A DNA stretch of 64,000 bases from Chloroflexi bacterium HGW-Chloroflexi-10 (lineage in GTDB: Bacteria; Chloroflexota; Anaerolineae; Anaerolineales; Anaerolineaceae): contig PHBZ01000002.1 in NCBI GenBank assembly GCA_002840755.1, positions 186,001 to 250,000 of the forward strand. Reading direction: 5' to 3'. A program made the position numbers and the translations under genes. Below are positions 24,676-32,596 of the stretch, piece by piece; the first letter of the stretch is position 1, and every line of letters begins with the position of its first letter. The notes beneath the pieces were generated by a model. It was not told the DNA's origin, did no database searches, and worked only from the letters and a program-made list of their open reading frames with translations.

Positions 24676-25476
24676 ATGAAATATAAAATTAAACAAGGCG
24701 ATAAGGTAGATCTTAATAAATGGGATCCTAATGAAATCAGTGAATGGAGTGGGGATAAAAAAAAGGCTAAAGAAAAATTACTTGAATTAAACAAAAAATT
24801 AGAGCAATTGCAGGAGCTTTTATATGCACAGCATAAACATAAAATCTTAATTATTTTACAGGCAATGGATACGGGAGGAAAAGATGGTGTGGTCCGTGCC
24901 GTATTTGAGGGGGTAAATCCTTCGGGCGTGCGCGTAGCCAGTTTCAAGGTGCCTACTCAAGATGAAATAGATCATGATTATCTCTGGCGGATCCACAAAT
25001 ATACACCGGGAAGTGGCGAGATAGTGATTTTTAATAGGAGTCACTATGAAGATGTACTGGTGGTGCGAGTCCATCAACTCGTATCCAAAGATGTATGGGA
25101 AAAACGATATGAACACATCAATGCATTTGAAAAAATGCTAACTGATGAAGGTACATTAATTCTAAAATTTTTCTTACATATTTCGAATGAAGAACAAAAA
25201 GAGAGATTGTTGGAAAGACAAACGATCCCTGAAAAACAGTGGAAATTTTCGAATGGAGATTTAAACGAAAGAAAATTGTGGAGCGAGTATCAAGCCGCCT
25301 ACGAAGATGCGTTACAAAAAACAAGTACAGATTGTTCTCCCTGGTATGTAATTCCTTCCAACAGAAATTGGTACAGAAATTTAATGATTGCTACTATCCT
25401 TGTAAAAGCATTGGAATCTCTTAAAATGGAGTATCCCAAGCCAATTGATGGAATTGAGAAAATTGTAATTCAATAA
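24676..25476 (+). CDS. ppk2: Polyphosphate kinase 2 family protein (polyphosphate:nucleotide phosphotransferase)
   Basis: 266 residues, the single-domain PPK2 length. Walker A is LQAMDTGGKDGVVRAV. The lid and Walker B region includes IVIFNRSHYEDVLVVRVH, and the C-terminal part has WYVIPSNRNWYRNLMIATIL, all typical of PPK2. These enzymes use polyphosphate to phosphorylate nucleoside mono- or diphosphates; class and preferred nucleotide cannot be read here. AGGA is close upstream of ATG 24676. It is convergent with inorganic pyrophosphatase, sharing a hairpin. Confidence 0.93.
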   Translation: MKYKIKQGDKVDLNKWDPNEISEWSGDKKKAKEKLLELNKKLEQLQELLYAQHKHKILIILQAMDTGGKDGVVRAVFEGVNPSGVRVASFKVPTQDEIDHDYLWRIHKYTPGSGEIVIFNRSHYEDVLVVRVHQLVSKDVWEKRYEHINAFEKMLTDEGTLILKFFLHISNEEQKERLLERQTIPEKQWKFSNGDLNERKLWSEYQAAYEDALQKTSTDCSPWYVIPSNRNWYRNLMIATILVKALESLKMEYPKPIDGIEKIVIQ

Positions 25477-25478
25477 AA

Positions 25479-25498
25479 AAGCGTCCATATGGACGCTT
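25479..25498. terminator. Terminator between ppk2 and ppa
   Basis: An 8-bp perfect stem, AAGCGTCC with GGACGCTT around ATAT. The minus strand continues into a run of six T, giving a good terminator for ppa. On the plus strand the T tract is weak. Confidence 0.8.
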
Positions 25499-25505
25499 AT
25501 ATTGA

Positions 25506-26117
25506 TTAACCACCGTATATTTCCTCGTAATCAAGTAAAGAAGCCCGGACTACCTCGTGCGCCCTTTTTGCATTATATATGTCTGCGATATAGGTAGATT
25601 TTTCTTTTCCTGGGGACAGTTTATAAGTGCTAAAATAGTGTTGTAAACGATCAATTAAAGCCTTTGGAAGATCCGTTAATTCATGTGCGTCCTGCCAAAA
25701 ACTGTCATTATAAAGGATGCCAATTATTTTATCGTCCGCCTCTCCTCCATCTATCATTTGGATACCGCCAACAACACGAGCGTTGAGAATTATTTCGGAC
25801 TTTGTTATAGGGCGTTCAGAAATCACACATATATCCAATGGGTCGCCATCGCCACCTGAAGATTGAGGTGAGAGTTTGCCAACCCGATCACCACAGTATG
25901 TTCGCGGAATAAAACCATAAAGTGTAGGTGGTTGAGAAGAGCTTCGCTGAGGTCGGTCTACTCTGATATATCCGGTTTCTTTATCAACCTCATATTTTAC
26001 AAGGTCAAAAGGTGTGATTTCTATAAAAGCATGCACAACCAGTGGCGGGTTTGGTCCTGCCTCCAAGCCATGCCAGGGATGTGGTCTCCAACGATAAAAG
26101 GGACTTGGAAATTTCAA
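25506..26117 (-). CDS. ppa: Inorganic pyrophosphatase (soluble, family I)
   Basis: Hydrolyses pyrophosphate to phosphate in the cytosol. About 203 residues with the family I signature [10 protein letters not shown] (metal-binding Asp residues), [15 protein letters not shown] before it and [11 protein letters not shown]. It carries an N-terminal extension relative to E. coli Ppa ([16 protein letters not shown]), seen in some related proteins. The start is uncertain: TTG 26117 has GGAGG five bases before it, while the longer frame begins at TTG 26129, which overlaps that GGAGG. It is convergent with ppk2. Confidence 0.92.
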   Translation of the reverse strand: MKFPSPFYRWRPHPWHGLEAGPNPPLVVHAFIEITPFDLVKYEVDKETGYIRVDRPQRSSSQPPTLYGFIPRTYCGDRVGKLSPQSSGGDGDPLDICVISERPITKSEIILNARVVGGIQMIDGGEADDKIIGILYNDSFWQDAHELTDLPKALIDRLQHYFSTYKLSPGKEKSTYIADIYNAKRAHEVVRASLLDYEEIYGG

Positions 26118-26506
26118 TTTTTCCTCCAATGTTTTGTCCTCAAATTTCTTTATTCATTAGTTTGGTAAATTAATTACTACGTTCCAATCCATAACCAAGA
26201 CTTTTTATATCCAAACTAATTATACTCTTTTGTATAATCAATAAGTGAGCATTTCTCTGCAGCTTGCTTCGAGATTGTCTTACAAAAACCATGAATTCTC
26301 TTTCATCTCAGTAAGCTACGAGGCATTACGGGATTTCTAGGTTTTTGGATTATTTAGAATAGAGCAGTGTATATGACATTCCGAATTATGATGAAATTGA
26401 ATATAAAAATAAAGCAAATGTGATTTTAGTGGTACCATTTGGGGGTAAAGTATATTAAAAAAATCGCCTTATTAAGTTTTTATTTTTTACAGAGGAAGTG
26501 AAAAAA
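26118..26506. other. Intergenic region between ppa and padR, no gene seen
   Basis: About 390 bases of AT-rich sequence between divergent genes. A TATAAT on the minus strand near 26219-26224 could serve ppa. The stretch 26250-26340 is less AT-rich and looks structured, but I see no tRNA, open frame or known RNA motif. AGAGGA at 26491 is the padR ribosome site. Confidence 0.4.
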
Positions 26507-27049
26507 ATGAGCCCAAGAAAAAAAAATGAGACAGAATTACATCTGGCTTTATTAGGTTTTTTTTTGGAAAACAATTTTCATGGCTATGAATTATTCAAAT
26601 ATCTGACACAAGAAAGCGAATTTGGAAAAATTTGGTTTATTAAGCAAAGTCAGTTATATAATTTTTTAGATCGCCTTCATATTGATGGCTATTTACATCA
26701 AGAAATTCAGGAGGGTGACTTATATCCTGATCGAAAAAAATTCTCTATATCTGAAACGGGACGGTTAAAATTTCTTGGCTGGTTGGTGGAACCTGTTTCT
26801 CATGGCAGGGATATGAGACAACTGTTTTTGTTAAAGCTTTTTTTTAGTATGAATACAGAAAAAAAGCTAGCCAAAGAACTGGTTTGTAAACAAAAGGCGA
26901 CCTGTTTACGGTGGTTTGAAGAAATCCGGAAAAATGATAAAAATGAAGAAACAGAAATTCAGTATTTGATAGCAGATTACCGTGTACGGCAAATTCAGGC
27001 AATGCTGGATTGGTTAAACAATATCGAGCAAAAAATCCTTTTTAAATAA
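26507..27049 (+). CDS. PadR-family transcriptional regulator
   Basis: 180 residues. The N-terminal winged helix follows the PadR pattern: LALLGFFLENNFHGYELFKY, QSQLYNFLDRLHIDGYL and FSISETGRLKFLGWL. The C-terminal coiled-coil part (about 95-180) is of the Vir_act_alpha_C type used for dimerisation. PadR proteins usually repress a neighbouring transporter or detoxification gene, but none is adjacent here. ATG 26507 is used because AGAGGA ends 10 bases upstream; GTG 26498 is too close to it. It is followed by a strong terminator. Confidence 0.9.
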   Translation: MSPRKKNETELHLALLGFFLENNFHGYELFKYLTQESEFGKIWFIKQSQLYNFLDRLHIDGYLHQEIQEGDLYPDRKKFSISETGRLKFLGWLVEPVSHGRDMRQLFLLKLFFSMNTEKKLAKELVCKQKATCLRWFEEIRKNDKNEETEIQYLIADYRVRQIQAMLDWLNNIEQKILFK

Positions 27050-27080
27050 AAAAAGGCAATGGTTTTTTCATTGCCTTTTT
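27050..27080. terminator. Bidirectional terminator between padR and ndk
   Basis: A perfect 12-bp stem (27050-27061 with 27069-27080) has a 7-base loop, a GGCAATG core and T runs on both strands. It serves the two convergent genes. Confidence 0.88.
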
Positions 27081-27088
27081 GGAGCTTT

Positions 27089-27544
27089 TTAGTTATCTCC
27101 GAAGAGCCACTCATCGTCACAGCGTTCCCATTCAACGATTTCGGAAGGAGAAAACCAGAGATTAATTTCTGTGTTGGCCGATTCGATTGAATCGGATGCA
27201 TGGGTCAAGTTTCGACTGATTTTTAATGCATAATCGTGCCGAATTGTGCCAGGATCTGCTTTGACTGGATCTGTAGCGCCCATAGTTTGCCGTACAGCGG
27301 CTACAGCTTCAGGACCTTGCCATACCATTGCCATGACTGGCGCGGAAGTGATGTAACTGATCAAGCCTTCATAAAAAATTTTTCCTTCATGGGCGGCGTA
27401 ATGTTTTCGGGCTAATTCTCCTGAAACGAGGAAGAATTTAGCTGCCAGCAAACGTAACCCGCGTTGCTCAAGGCGGCGCATAATTTCTCCAGTTAAACCG
27501 CGTTGCACCGCGTCTGGTTTGATAATGACAAAAGTCTTTTCCAC
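27089..27544 (-). CDS. ndk: Nucleoside diphosphate kinase
   Basis: Transfers the gamma phosphate from ATP to nucleoside diphosphates. 151 residues with FVIIKPDAVQRGLTGEIMRR at the start and the active site RNLTHASDSIESA with the phospho-accepting His (family N-x-H-G-SDS; Ala here replaces Gly). The usual GTIRGDF is GTIRHDYAL. Start codon GTG 27544 has GGAGG nine bases upstream. It lies 25 bases after the acidic TPR gene on the same strand, so the two may be co-transcribed. Confidence 0.96.
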   Translation of the reverse strand: MEKTFVIIKPDAVQRGLTGEIMRRLEQRGLRLLAAKFFLVSGELARKHYAAHEGKIFYEGLISYITSAPVMAMVWQGPEAVAAVRQTMGATDPVKADPGTIRHDYALKISRNLTHASDSIESANTEINLWFSPSEIVEWERCDDEWLFGDN

Positions 27545-27569
27545 TACGAAATACCTCCAATAATGATTT

Positions 27570-30500
27570 TTACGTTAAAAGTTCTTCGGCTTTTGTATAA
27601 GCATCTAAAGCTTCCTGAAGATTATTGTTACGCATTTGGGCGTCACCCAAAGCTTGCCATAATTCGATATTAATTGGATGGTGATGATTAAGTGATTCTT
27701 GAATGTCTGTAACGATCTGATTAAGAAGAATCTCTGCACCAATCAATTCGGTATAAATTGATATAGCTTCTTCTACTTTACCCCTTTGAAGGAGATGTTT
27801 GGCTTCTTGTATTTGATCTTGATTTATAGAAATATTGTGAATAGGCTCGTGATGAATGTCAAATGGAGATATATCGGTTGGTGAGGTGACGTCAGGTAAA
27901 GGTTCATCTAGGTCCATCGATTCAATTAGATCTTGTTGAGATACCAAATCCGATTCGTTATCTGGAACAGCCTCTTCACCTTGAATGAATACTTCATGCA
28001 ATTCATGACTTCCAGTAAATAACACTTCCTCAGCAGGCAACTTTTCTATGTTGGTTGATGGGATTTCAGAAACCAATTCCATATCCGCTATCTCACCTTC
28101 ATATACCGAATCGGTGATTCTTTCATCTGGGCTTATGTATTCTTCGGAATCCGAAACTTTTTGATCTCCAATATTTGGCTGCAGACCTTCCTGTTTAGGC
28201 GGGAACTCCATTAATTCTTCTAATATAGCAGGCTCTTCTGTTTCAAGATTGTTGATGGTTTCAGTTACCTCTTCAATATCATCTAAAATTTCTGTATCTG
28301 ATAATGATTCATCAAATTTGCTTTCCAGGTCATCAAGTTGAGTTGTTAATACGAGTTCCTCAATCCACGAGGGAGTTTCAATCTCCTGGAAATTGGTTTT
28401 ATTAAGTTCGGTTTCGGTTTTGTCAAATAATTCTATTTCAGAAATTCCGTTGTTCACGTTGATCATCTCGGTATTTTCGGCGACCCAATCCGGAGGGTTT
28501 TCCTGACGGTCTTCAGGTTTTGAGACTAAAGTTTCTTCTTCTGCACCATGTTTGGCGGCCAGTCCTTCCATCCATGCTAAAGCAGATTCAAGGTCCATGT
28601 CCTCAAAGGAGAATGACGGTTTTGCAGATTCTTCTTCAGGAAATTCTTCAGCCTCCTCTTGAGAGGATTCTACAGGTGCTAAGGCGATATCAGAAACCCA
28701 TTCTTCGTGATCTAAAGTGAGTGATTCAGCTTCAATGGTTTCGTTCAGAAATTCTGATGAGATTGCTTCAAACTCTTTACTATCCAAGTCCTCTTTAATT
28801 ACAAAAATGGAATCATCGTTTGTTCCATCCAGAGCTTCGCTATTCATCCTTTCAGAATCGAATTTCTCAAAATCGATTTGATTTTCCATTGAATCCAATT
28901 GATTAGCTTCATTTTGTTGCAGCCAATCAGGGACTGGTTTTTCGGATAGTATTTCTTCTTTGTCTGGTTGATCAATCTCTAATCCAGATAACCAATCCGG
29001 TAATTGTTCTGGCTGGTTGAGATTGTTCTCATTAATTTTTTCTTCCTCTTGTTGTGCCAAACTTTCTTTAATCCATTCCGGAATATCTTCTGCCGGGTCT
29101 TTCTGGTTTGAGGATACAGGTTCATCAGCACTTTGTTTTGCAGTGAGAGCATCCAACCAGGCCATGTTTTCTTCAGAGTTATTGGATATGTAGCTTACTT
29201 GTTCGGGTGGAGAGTTCGATATATCTTCTACCTGCTCCGAATCCTGAGTTAATTCGGAGAAAAACGCAGGATCAAAGCCGCCAGTAAGGAATGAATTACT
29301 ATCCATTTTTTCCGGATCTATAATTATTTTTTGGTTTTGAATGGGCTCATCAATTATAGGTTTATCAAATTCCAGATCTGATAACCACTCAATTGTTTCC
29401 TCAGATTTTTCAGATAGCTTGTTTGGAGTCTCTTCTAAAATTGGCTCAGAAGAAATTTCTGCAGCCGATGTTGGGGCAGACTTAAGTTCCTGCAACCAAT
29501 CTTGATCGCTTTCATCCCGTGCTGGAGTTTCACTATCAAATTCGCGCAACCAATCAACTTCTTCTGACTTACTCATATCTGGTTCGTTATCTTTTTTATG
29601 TTGCAATGAGGAAATGAGTGATTCGAATTTTTCATCAGATTCTATACTGATATCATCTGTAAGTGCTTCTGTAGGTGGAGCAATCTCTTGCAACCAGTCA
29701 GGCACATCGGCAGGTTCTATTTCAACAGCAGGTTGGGATATGGCAGTTATATCCAAATCTTCTTCCGATACATTAAACCCTTTTTGTGCATCCAGGTTTT
29801 CTTCACTAGAAACATCCCACCCAGCGTCTTTCATCCATTCAGGAATTGATTCCGGCTCATTTCCCAGAAAATCTGGGAGTACGGCCTCTTCTTGTACTGG
29901 TTTATCTATTTTTTGATTCTGAATAATCTGGTCTTCAGGAGCGCTATCTTCTTTTGTTTGAGATTGACCAAAAAGGGATGTATCAAATTTGTTTTCTTCG
30001 TTTTCAGTGGAAAACCATTCATTAATTTGATCTTTTTCACTCTCTGATTGATTCTCCCAGGATAATCCAATAGACTGTGTCCAGTCAGGCTGTTCAGTTT
30101 CTAAGGAAGGATCATAATCCAAATAATCTAATTGAACTTCATCATCATCAATTTCTGTAGAACTAACTCCGGAATCGCTAACAAAAGCAAAATATGGATC
30201 CAGATCAATTACTCTCTGACGAAATATTTTTTCATCTTCTGCTCTGGCGGTACCGGGGAGGATTTCTGCAAGTATTCTGTTCGCTTCATAGCAATAGGGC
30301 ATTTTACTGATTAGTTTGCTACAAGTTTCTGTAGCTTCAACTTTCTGACCGGTTGTAAAATACAATCTTGCCAAAATGACTTCAAGATCAACACGATTAG
30401 GGTCTTCAACCAATGCTGCACGAATTTCAGCAATTGCCTGGGTATATAGCTCACCACGAGAGTACATGCGAACAAGTGCTCCGCGGGTAAGACGGATTTT

Positions 30501-30881
30501 AGGCGGGGCAACACCATCGCGGTTGGAGTAAAGTCTTCTTAATTCATCCTGAACCGCTTTATTGGATGGTTGAATTTCAAAAGCCCTTTCCATATGCCAG
30601 ATAGCGGCATCCAGATTATTCTCATCTTCACGGATTATACTCATGCCTATTTGAGAGATAAAGTCATCCGGAATAGATGAAAGGACTCGCTGAAAAATAT
30701 CGGCAGCATCCCCATATTTTTGTTTTTCTAAAAATGCTTTTCCTAAAAGTCGATAAGAATCGATGTGTTTAGGATAATATTTTAAGACATGCTTACTATG
30801 GGCGATTGCTTGATTAGTATCACCTCGATCAATCAAACTTTCAATTTCTTTAATATACTCACGCAATGAAATTTTAGCCAT
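27570..30881 (-). CDS. Large acidic TPR protein with repeated Trp-Leu motifs
   Basis: 1103 residues with no signal peptide or membrane helix. Residues about 1-215 are TPR repeats (YRLLGKAFLEKQKYGDAADI, AIWHMERAFEIQP, GELYTQAIAEIRAALVEDPN). About 215-1000 is a low-complexity, Glu/Asp/Ser/Pro-rich region studded with about 14 short motifs of the form (P/E)-x-W-(L/M/I/V)-x-x, for example PDWLQEI, PEWMKDA, VDWLREF, IEWLSDL, MAWLDAL, PDWLSGL, PSWIEEL and LAWMEGLAAKHG. The last ~100 residues are again TPR (AKHLLQRGKVEEAISIYTEL, WQALGDAQMRNNNLQEALDAY). ATG 30881 has GGGAGG upstream. It is probably a scaffold; the function is unknown. Confidence 0.85.
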   Translation of the reverse strand: MAKISLREYIKEIESLIDRGDTNQAIAHSKHVLKYYPKHIDSYRLLGKAFLEKQKYGDAADIFQRVLSSIPDDFISQIGMSIIREDENNLDAAIWHMERAFEIQPSNKAVQDELRRLYSNRDGVAPPKIRLTRGALVRMYSRGELYTQAIAEIRAALVEDPNRVDLEVILARLYFTTGQKVEATETCSKLISKMPYCYEANRILAEILPGTARAEDEKIFRQRVIDLDPYFAFVSDSGVSSTEIDDDEVQLDYLDYDPSLETEQPDWTQSIGLSWENQSESEKDQINEWFSTENEENKFDTSLFGQSQTKEDSAPEDQIIQNQKIDKPVQEEAVLPDFLGNEPESIPEWMKDAGWDVSSEENLDAQKGFNVSEEDLDITAISQPAVEIEPADVPDWLQEIAPPTEALTDDISIESDEKFESLISSLQHKKDNEPDMSKSEEVDWLREFDSETPARDESDQDWLQELKSAPTSAAEISSEPILEETPNKLSEKSEETIEWLSDLEFDKPIIDEPIQNQKIIIDPEKMDSNSFLTGGFDPAFFSELTQDSEQVEDISNSPPEQVSYISNNSEENMAWLDALTAKQSADEPVSSNQKDPAEDIPEWIKESLAQQEEEKINENNLNQPEQLPDWLSGLEIDQPDKEEILSEKPVPDWLQQNEANQLDSMENQIDFEKFDSERMNSEALDGTNDDSIFVIKEDLDSKEFEAISSEFLNETIEAESLTLDHEEWVSDIALAPVESSQEEAEEFPEEESAKPSFSFEDMDLESALAWMEGLAAKHGAEEETLVSKPEDRQENPPDWVAENTEMINVNNGISEIELFDKTETELNKTNFQEIETPSWIEELVLTTQLDDLESKFDESLSDTEILDDIEEVTETINNLETEEPAILEELMEFPPKQEGLQPNIGDQKVSDSEEYISPDERITDSVYEGEIADMELVSEIPSTNIEKLPAEEVLFTGSHELHEVFIQGEEAVPDNESDLVSQQDLIESMDLDEPLPDVTSPTDISPFDIHHEPIHNISINQDQIQEAKHLLQRGKVEEAISIYTELIGAEILLNQIVTDIQESLNHHHPINIELWQALGDAQMRNNNLQEALDAYTKAEELLT

Positions 30882-30953
30882 AGCGACCTCCCAAGACAAG
30901 TATGCAACAACTTAAGGGTTTAAGCAAGCGTTTGCAAACCGGAAATTTTTAAC

Positions 30954-30983
30954 ATAGAACGTGCCTGTATCGGCACGTTCTAT
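30954..30983. terminator. Hairpin between the sigma factor and TPR genes
   Basis: A perfect 12-bp stem (30954-30965 with 30972-30983) has a 6-base loop and lies 5 bases after the sigma factor stop. No T run follows on the minus strand, so termination may be partial, or the hairpin may protect the mRNA end while the TPR gene is read through. Confidence 0.5.
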
Positions 30984-30987
30984 AAAA

Positions 30988-32214
30988 TTATTCTCCTAAA
31001 TAATCGCGTAATTTTCTTCGGATAACTGGGTGACGAAGGCGGCTGAGAGCTTGAGCTTCTATCTGACGCACTCGCTCACGAGTAACGCCCATCTTTCGGC
31101 CCACTTCTTCCAATGTATAGGCTTGACCATCCAATAACCCGTAGCGAAGTTGTAAAATTCGAACTTCTCTTGGAGGAAGGCCATTCAGGACTTCTTCCAG
31201 GTGCTCCTTCAGCAAATTGTATGTGGCTGTATCATCCGGAGGTGGTGCTTCGTCATCTTCAATGAAATCGCCTAATACCGAATCTTCTTCATCATCCGTA
31301 GGGGTTTCCAAGGATAACGGCCTTCTGGCAACTTGTATCATATTTTCAACTTTTTTGGGTGGAACATCCAAAGCTTCGGCTAATTCTTCAACCGAAGGTT
31401 CTCGGCCTAGTTTTTGGGTGAGCTGATGTTGGATACGTAATAACTTGTTGATTTGATCACCCATATGCACTGGAACGCGAATAGTTCGACCTTGATCAGC
31501 AATTGCCCTGGTGACAGCCTGTCGAATCCACCAGGTGGCATAGGTTGAGAATTTGTGACCGCGACGGTAGTCAAACTTTTTTGTTGCTCGGATCAGGCCA
31601 ATATTTCCTTCCTGAATGAGGTCCAAAAATGGAACACCACGCCCCATGTATTTTTTTGCCACGCTGATGACCAAGCGCGAATTTGCTGTAATTAAATGTT
31701 CACGACCATCCCAACCATCTTCAATTAATTTGCGAAGTTCAATTCTGCGATTATTTACAGAATTTCCTTTAGCAAGTTCTTCTCTGGCTATCCGACCTCT
31801 TTCTATTCTTTGGGCTAGCTCTACTTCTTCTTCAGCATTCAATAAAGGAACACGGCTAACTTCTTTTAAATAAAGGCCAATTGTGTCGTCGGTGTCAATA
31901 TTTTCTAAATCATCCAAAGACAATTTGCCATCGTCGTCTTCGTCATCCTTCTCCTCAATATCAATATCGAGATCATCTTCAGCGGGACCATCCAAAGGAG
32001 TTTCGTCTTCAATGTATGGTATGCCGGCGCTCATTAATGCCGCAAAAGCCTCTTCTAATTGTTCAACATCCTGTTCAGCCTCAGGAAAAAAATGAAGAAT
32101 ATCGTCAATGGTTACATAGGATTTCTGCCTGCCAAGTTCAATTAACCTGGCAATTGCAGGATACTCGGTTCCCTCTTCGTTCTCATCTTCCACATCGCTA
32201 ATGAAATTTTCCAT
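30988..32214 (-). CDS. sigA: RNA polymerase primary sigma factor (sigma-70 group 1)
   Basis: About 408 residues. A short region 1.1-like part (ARLIELGRQKSYVTIDDIL) is followed by a very acidic stretch (about 70-100), region 1.2 (DTIGLYLKEVSRVPLLNAEE), region 2 (GVPFLDLIQEGNIGLIRA; KFSTYATWWIRQAVTRA), region 3, and region 4 with the helix-turn-helix LEEVGRKMGVTRERVRQIEA. All parts needed for a housekeeping sigma are present. ATG 32214 is assumed; a TTG at 32229 just after GAGG is an alternative. The TPR and ndk genes lie downstream. The gene has a long upstream leader (see separate entries). Confidence 0.95.
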   Translation of the reverse strand: MENFISDVEDENEEGTEYPAIARLIELGRQKSYVTIDDILHFFPEAEQDVEQLEEAFAALMSAGIPYIEDETPLDGPAEDDLDIDIEEKDDEDDDGKLSLDDLENIDTDDTIGLYLKEVSRVPLLNAEEEVELAQRIERGRIAREELAKGNSVNNRRIELRKLIEDGWDGREHLITANSRLVISVAKKYMGRGVPFLDLIQEGNIGLIRATKKFDYRRGHKFSTYATWWIRQAVTRAIADQGRTIRVPVHMGDQINKLLRIQHQLTQKLGREPSVEELAEALDVPPKKVENMIQVARRPLSLETPTDDEEDSVLGDFIEDDEAPPPDDTATYNLLKEHLEEVLNGLPPREVRILQLRYGLLDGQAYTLEEVGRKMGVTRERVRQIEAQALSRLRHPVIRRKLRDYLGE

Positions 32215-32361
32215 ATTTCTGTTAACCAACCTCTTTTAAATTATAAATGCACGAAAAGACCCAATGGTCGTGTTGTTAATCTGAGGTATGCTTTTTCAGC
32301 ATACACTTTTTCTATGTAATTTTCAATACCTGGTAAAAAAAAATGTTCTAGTGGCGAAGAA

Positions 32362-32386
32362 ACGAGCGGATATGGCATCCGCTCGT
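32362..32386 (-). promoter_or_regulatory. Stable hairpin in the predicted sigA leader
   Basis: A perfect 10-bp GC-rich stem, ACGAGCGGAT with ATCCGCTCGT, and a 5-base loop. On the minus strand it is followed by TTTCTTC, a weak terminator-like tail. It starts about 20 bases after the predicted distal sigA transcription start, so it could act as an attenuator or stabiliser. Confidence 0.5.
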
Positions 32387-32414
32387 AAATTGCGCTTCAG
32401 AATCAGCTCGGTTC

Positions 32415-32443
32415 ATATTACAACAATGCGAGAGCGAAGTCAA
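32415..32443 (-). promoter_or_regulatory. Distal sigA promoter
   Basis: The minus-strand -35 TTGACT (32443-32438), 17-base spacer and -10 TAATAT (32420-32415) predict a start near 32408. The -35 hexamer is identical to those of the gcv and hppA promoters in this window. Confidence 0.6.
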
Positions 32444-32488
32444 TATCGAATGATTATTCTAATAAAAAATTAATCTTCAATTATTTAT

Positions 32489-32516
32489 TTGACTTTTATT
32501 TTCAAATATGTACAAT
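32489..32516 (+). promoter_or_regulatory. hppA promoter
   Basis: TTGACT (32489-32494), a 16-base spacer and TACAAT (32511-32516) give a predicted start near 32523 and a leader of about 74 bases ending in the ribosome site GGAGG before ATG 32597. Confidence 0.7.
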
Positions 32517-32596
32517 TTTTCTTTGTGGCTCTAGTTACATTGTATTCAAAGAGTCAGTAGAATCCCTATGAAACTCAATTTTATATTGGAGGGCAG

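Larger units (their letters stand above)
32215..32596. other. Divergent intergenic region between sigA and hppA
   Basis: 382 bases without an open frame worth calling. It contains a minus-strand promoter near 32415-32443, a second minus-strand TATAAT at 32245-32240, two hairpins (32286-32304 with a 7-bp stem; 32362-32386), a run of nine A (T on the minus strand) between them, and the plus-strand hppA promoter. If transcription starts at the distal promoter, the sigA mRNA has a structured leader of about 190 bases. Confidence 0.6.

Noticed and set aside
25479-25498. Perfect 20-base palindrome as an operator
   Set aside because: It lies between convergent gene ends and is followed by a T run on the minus strand, so a terminator explains it better.
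26250-26345. Possible tRNA or small RNA between ppa and padR
   Set aside because: No acceptor stem closing, no T-loop GTTCGA and no plausible anticodon arm on either strand.
31881-32201. Open frames of 70-106 codons antisense to the sigma factor
   Set aside because: Composition (Ser/Arg/His-rich) is the mirror of the acidic Asp/Glu codons of the sigma N-terminus, with no ribosome site.
32286-32304. Hairpin as a plus-strand terminator
   Set aside because: No plus-strand gene lies upstream; it is better seen as part of the sigA leader.
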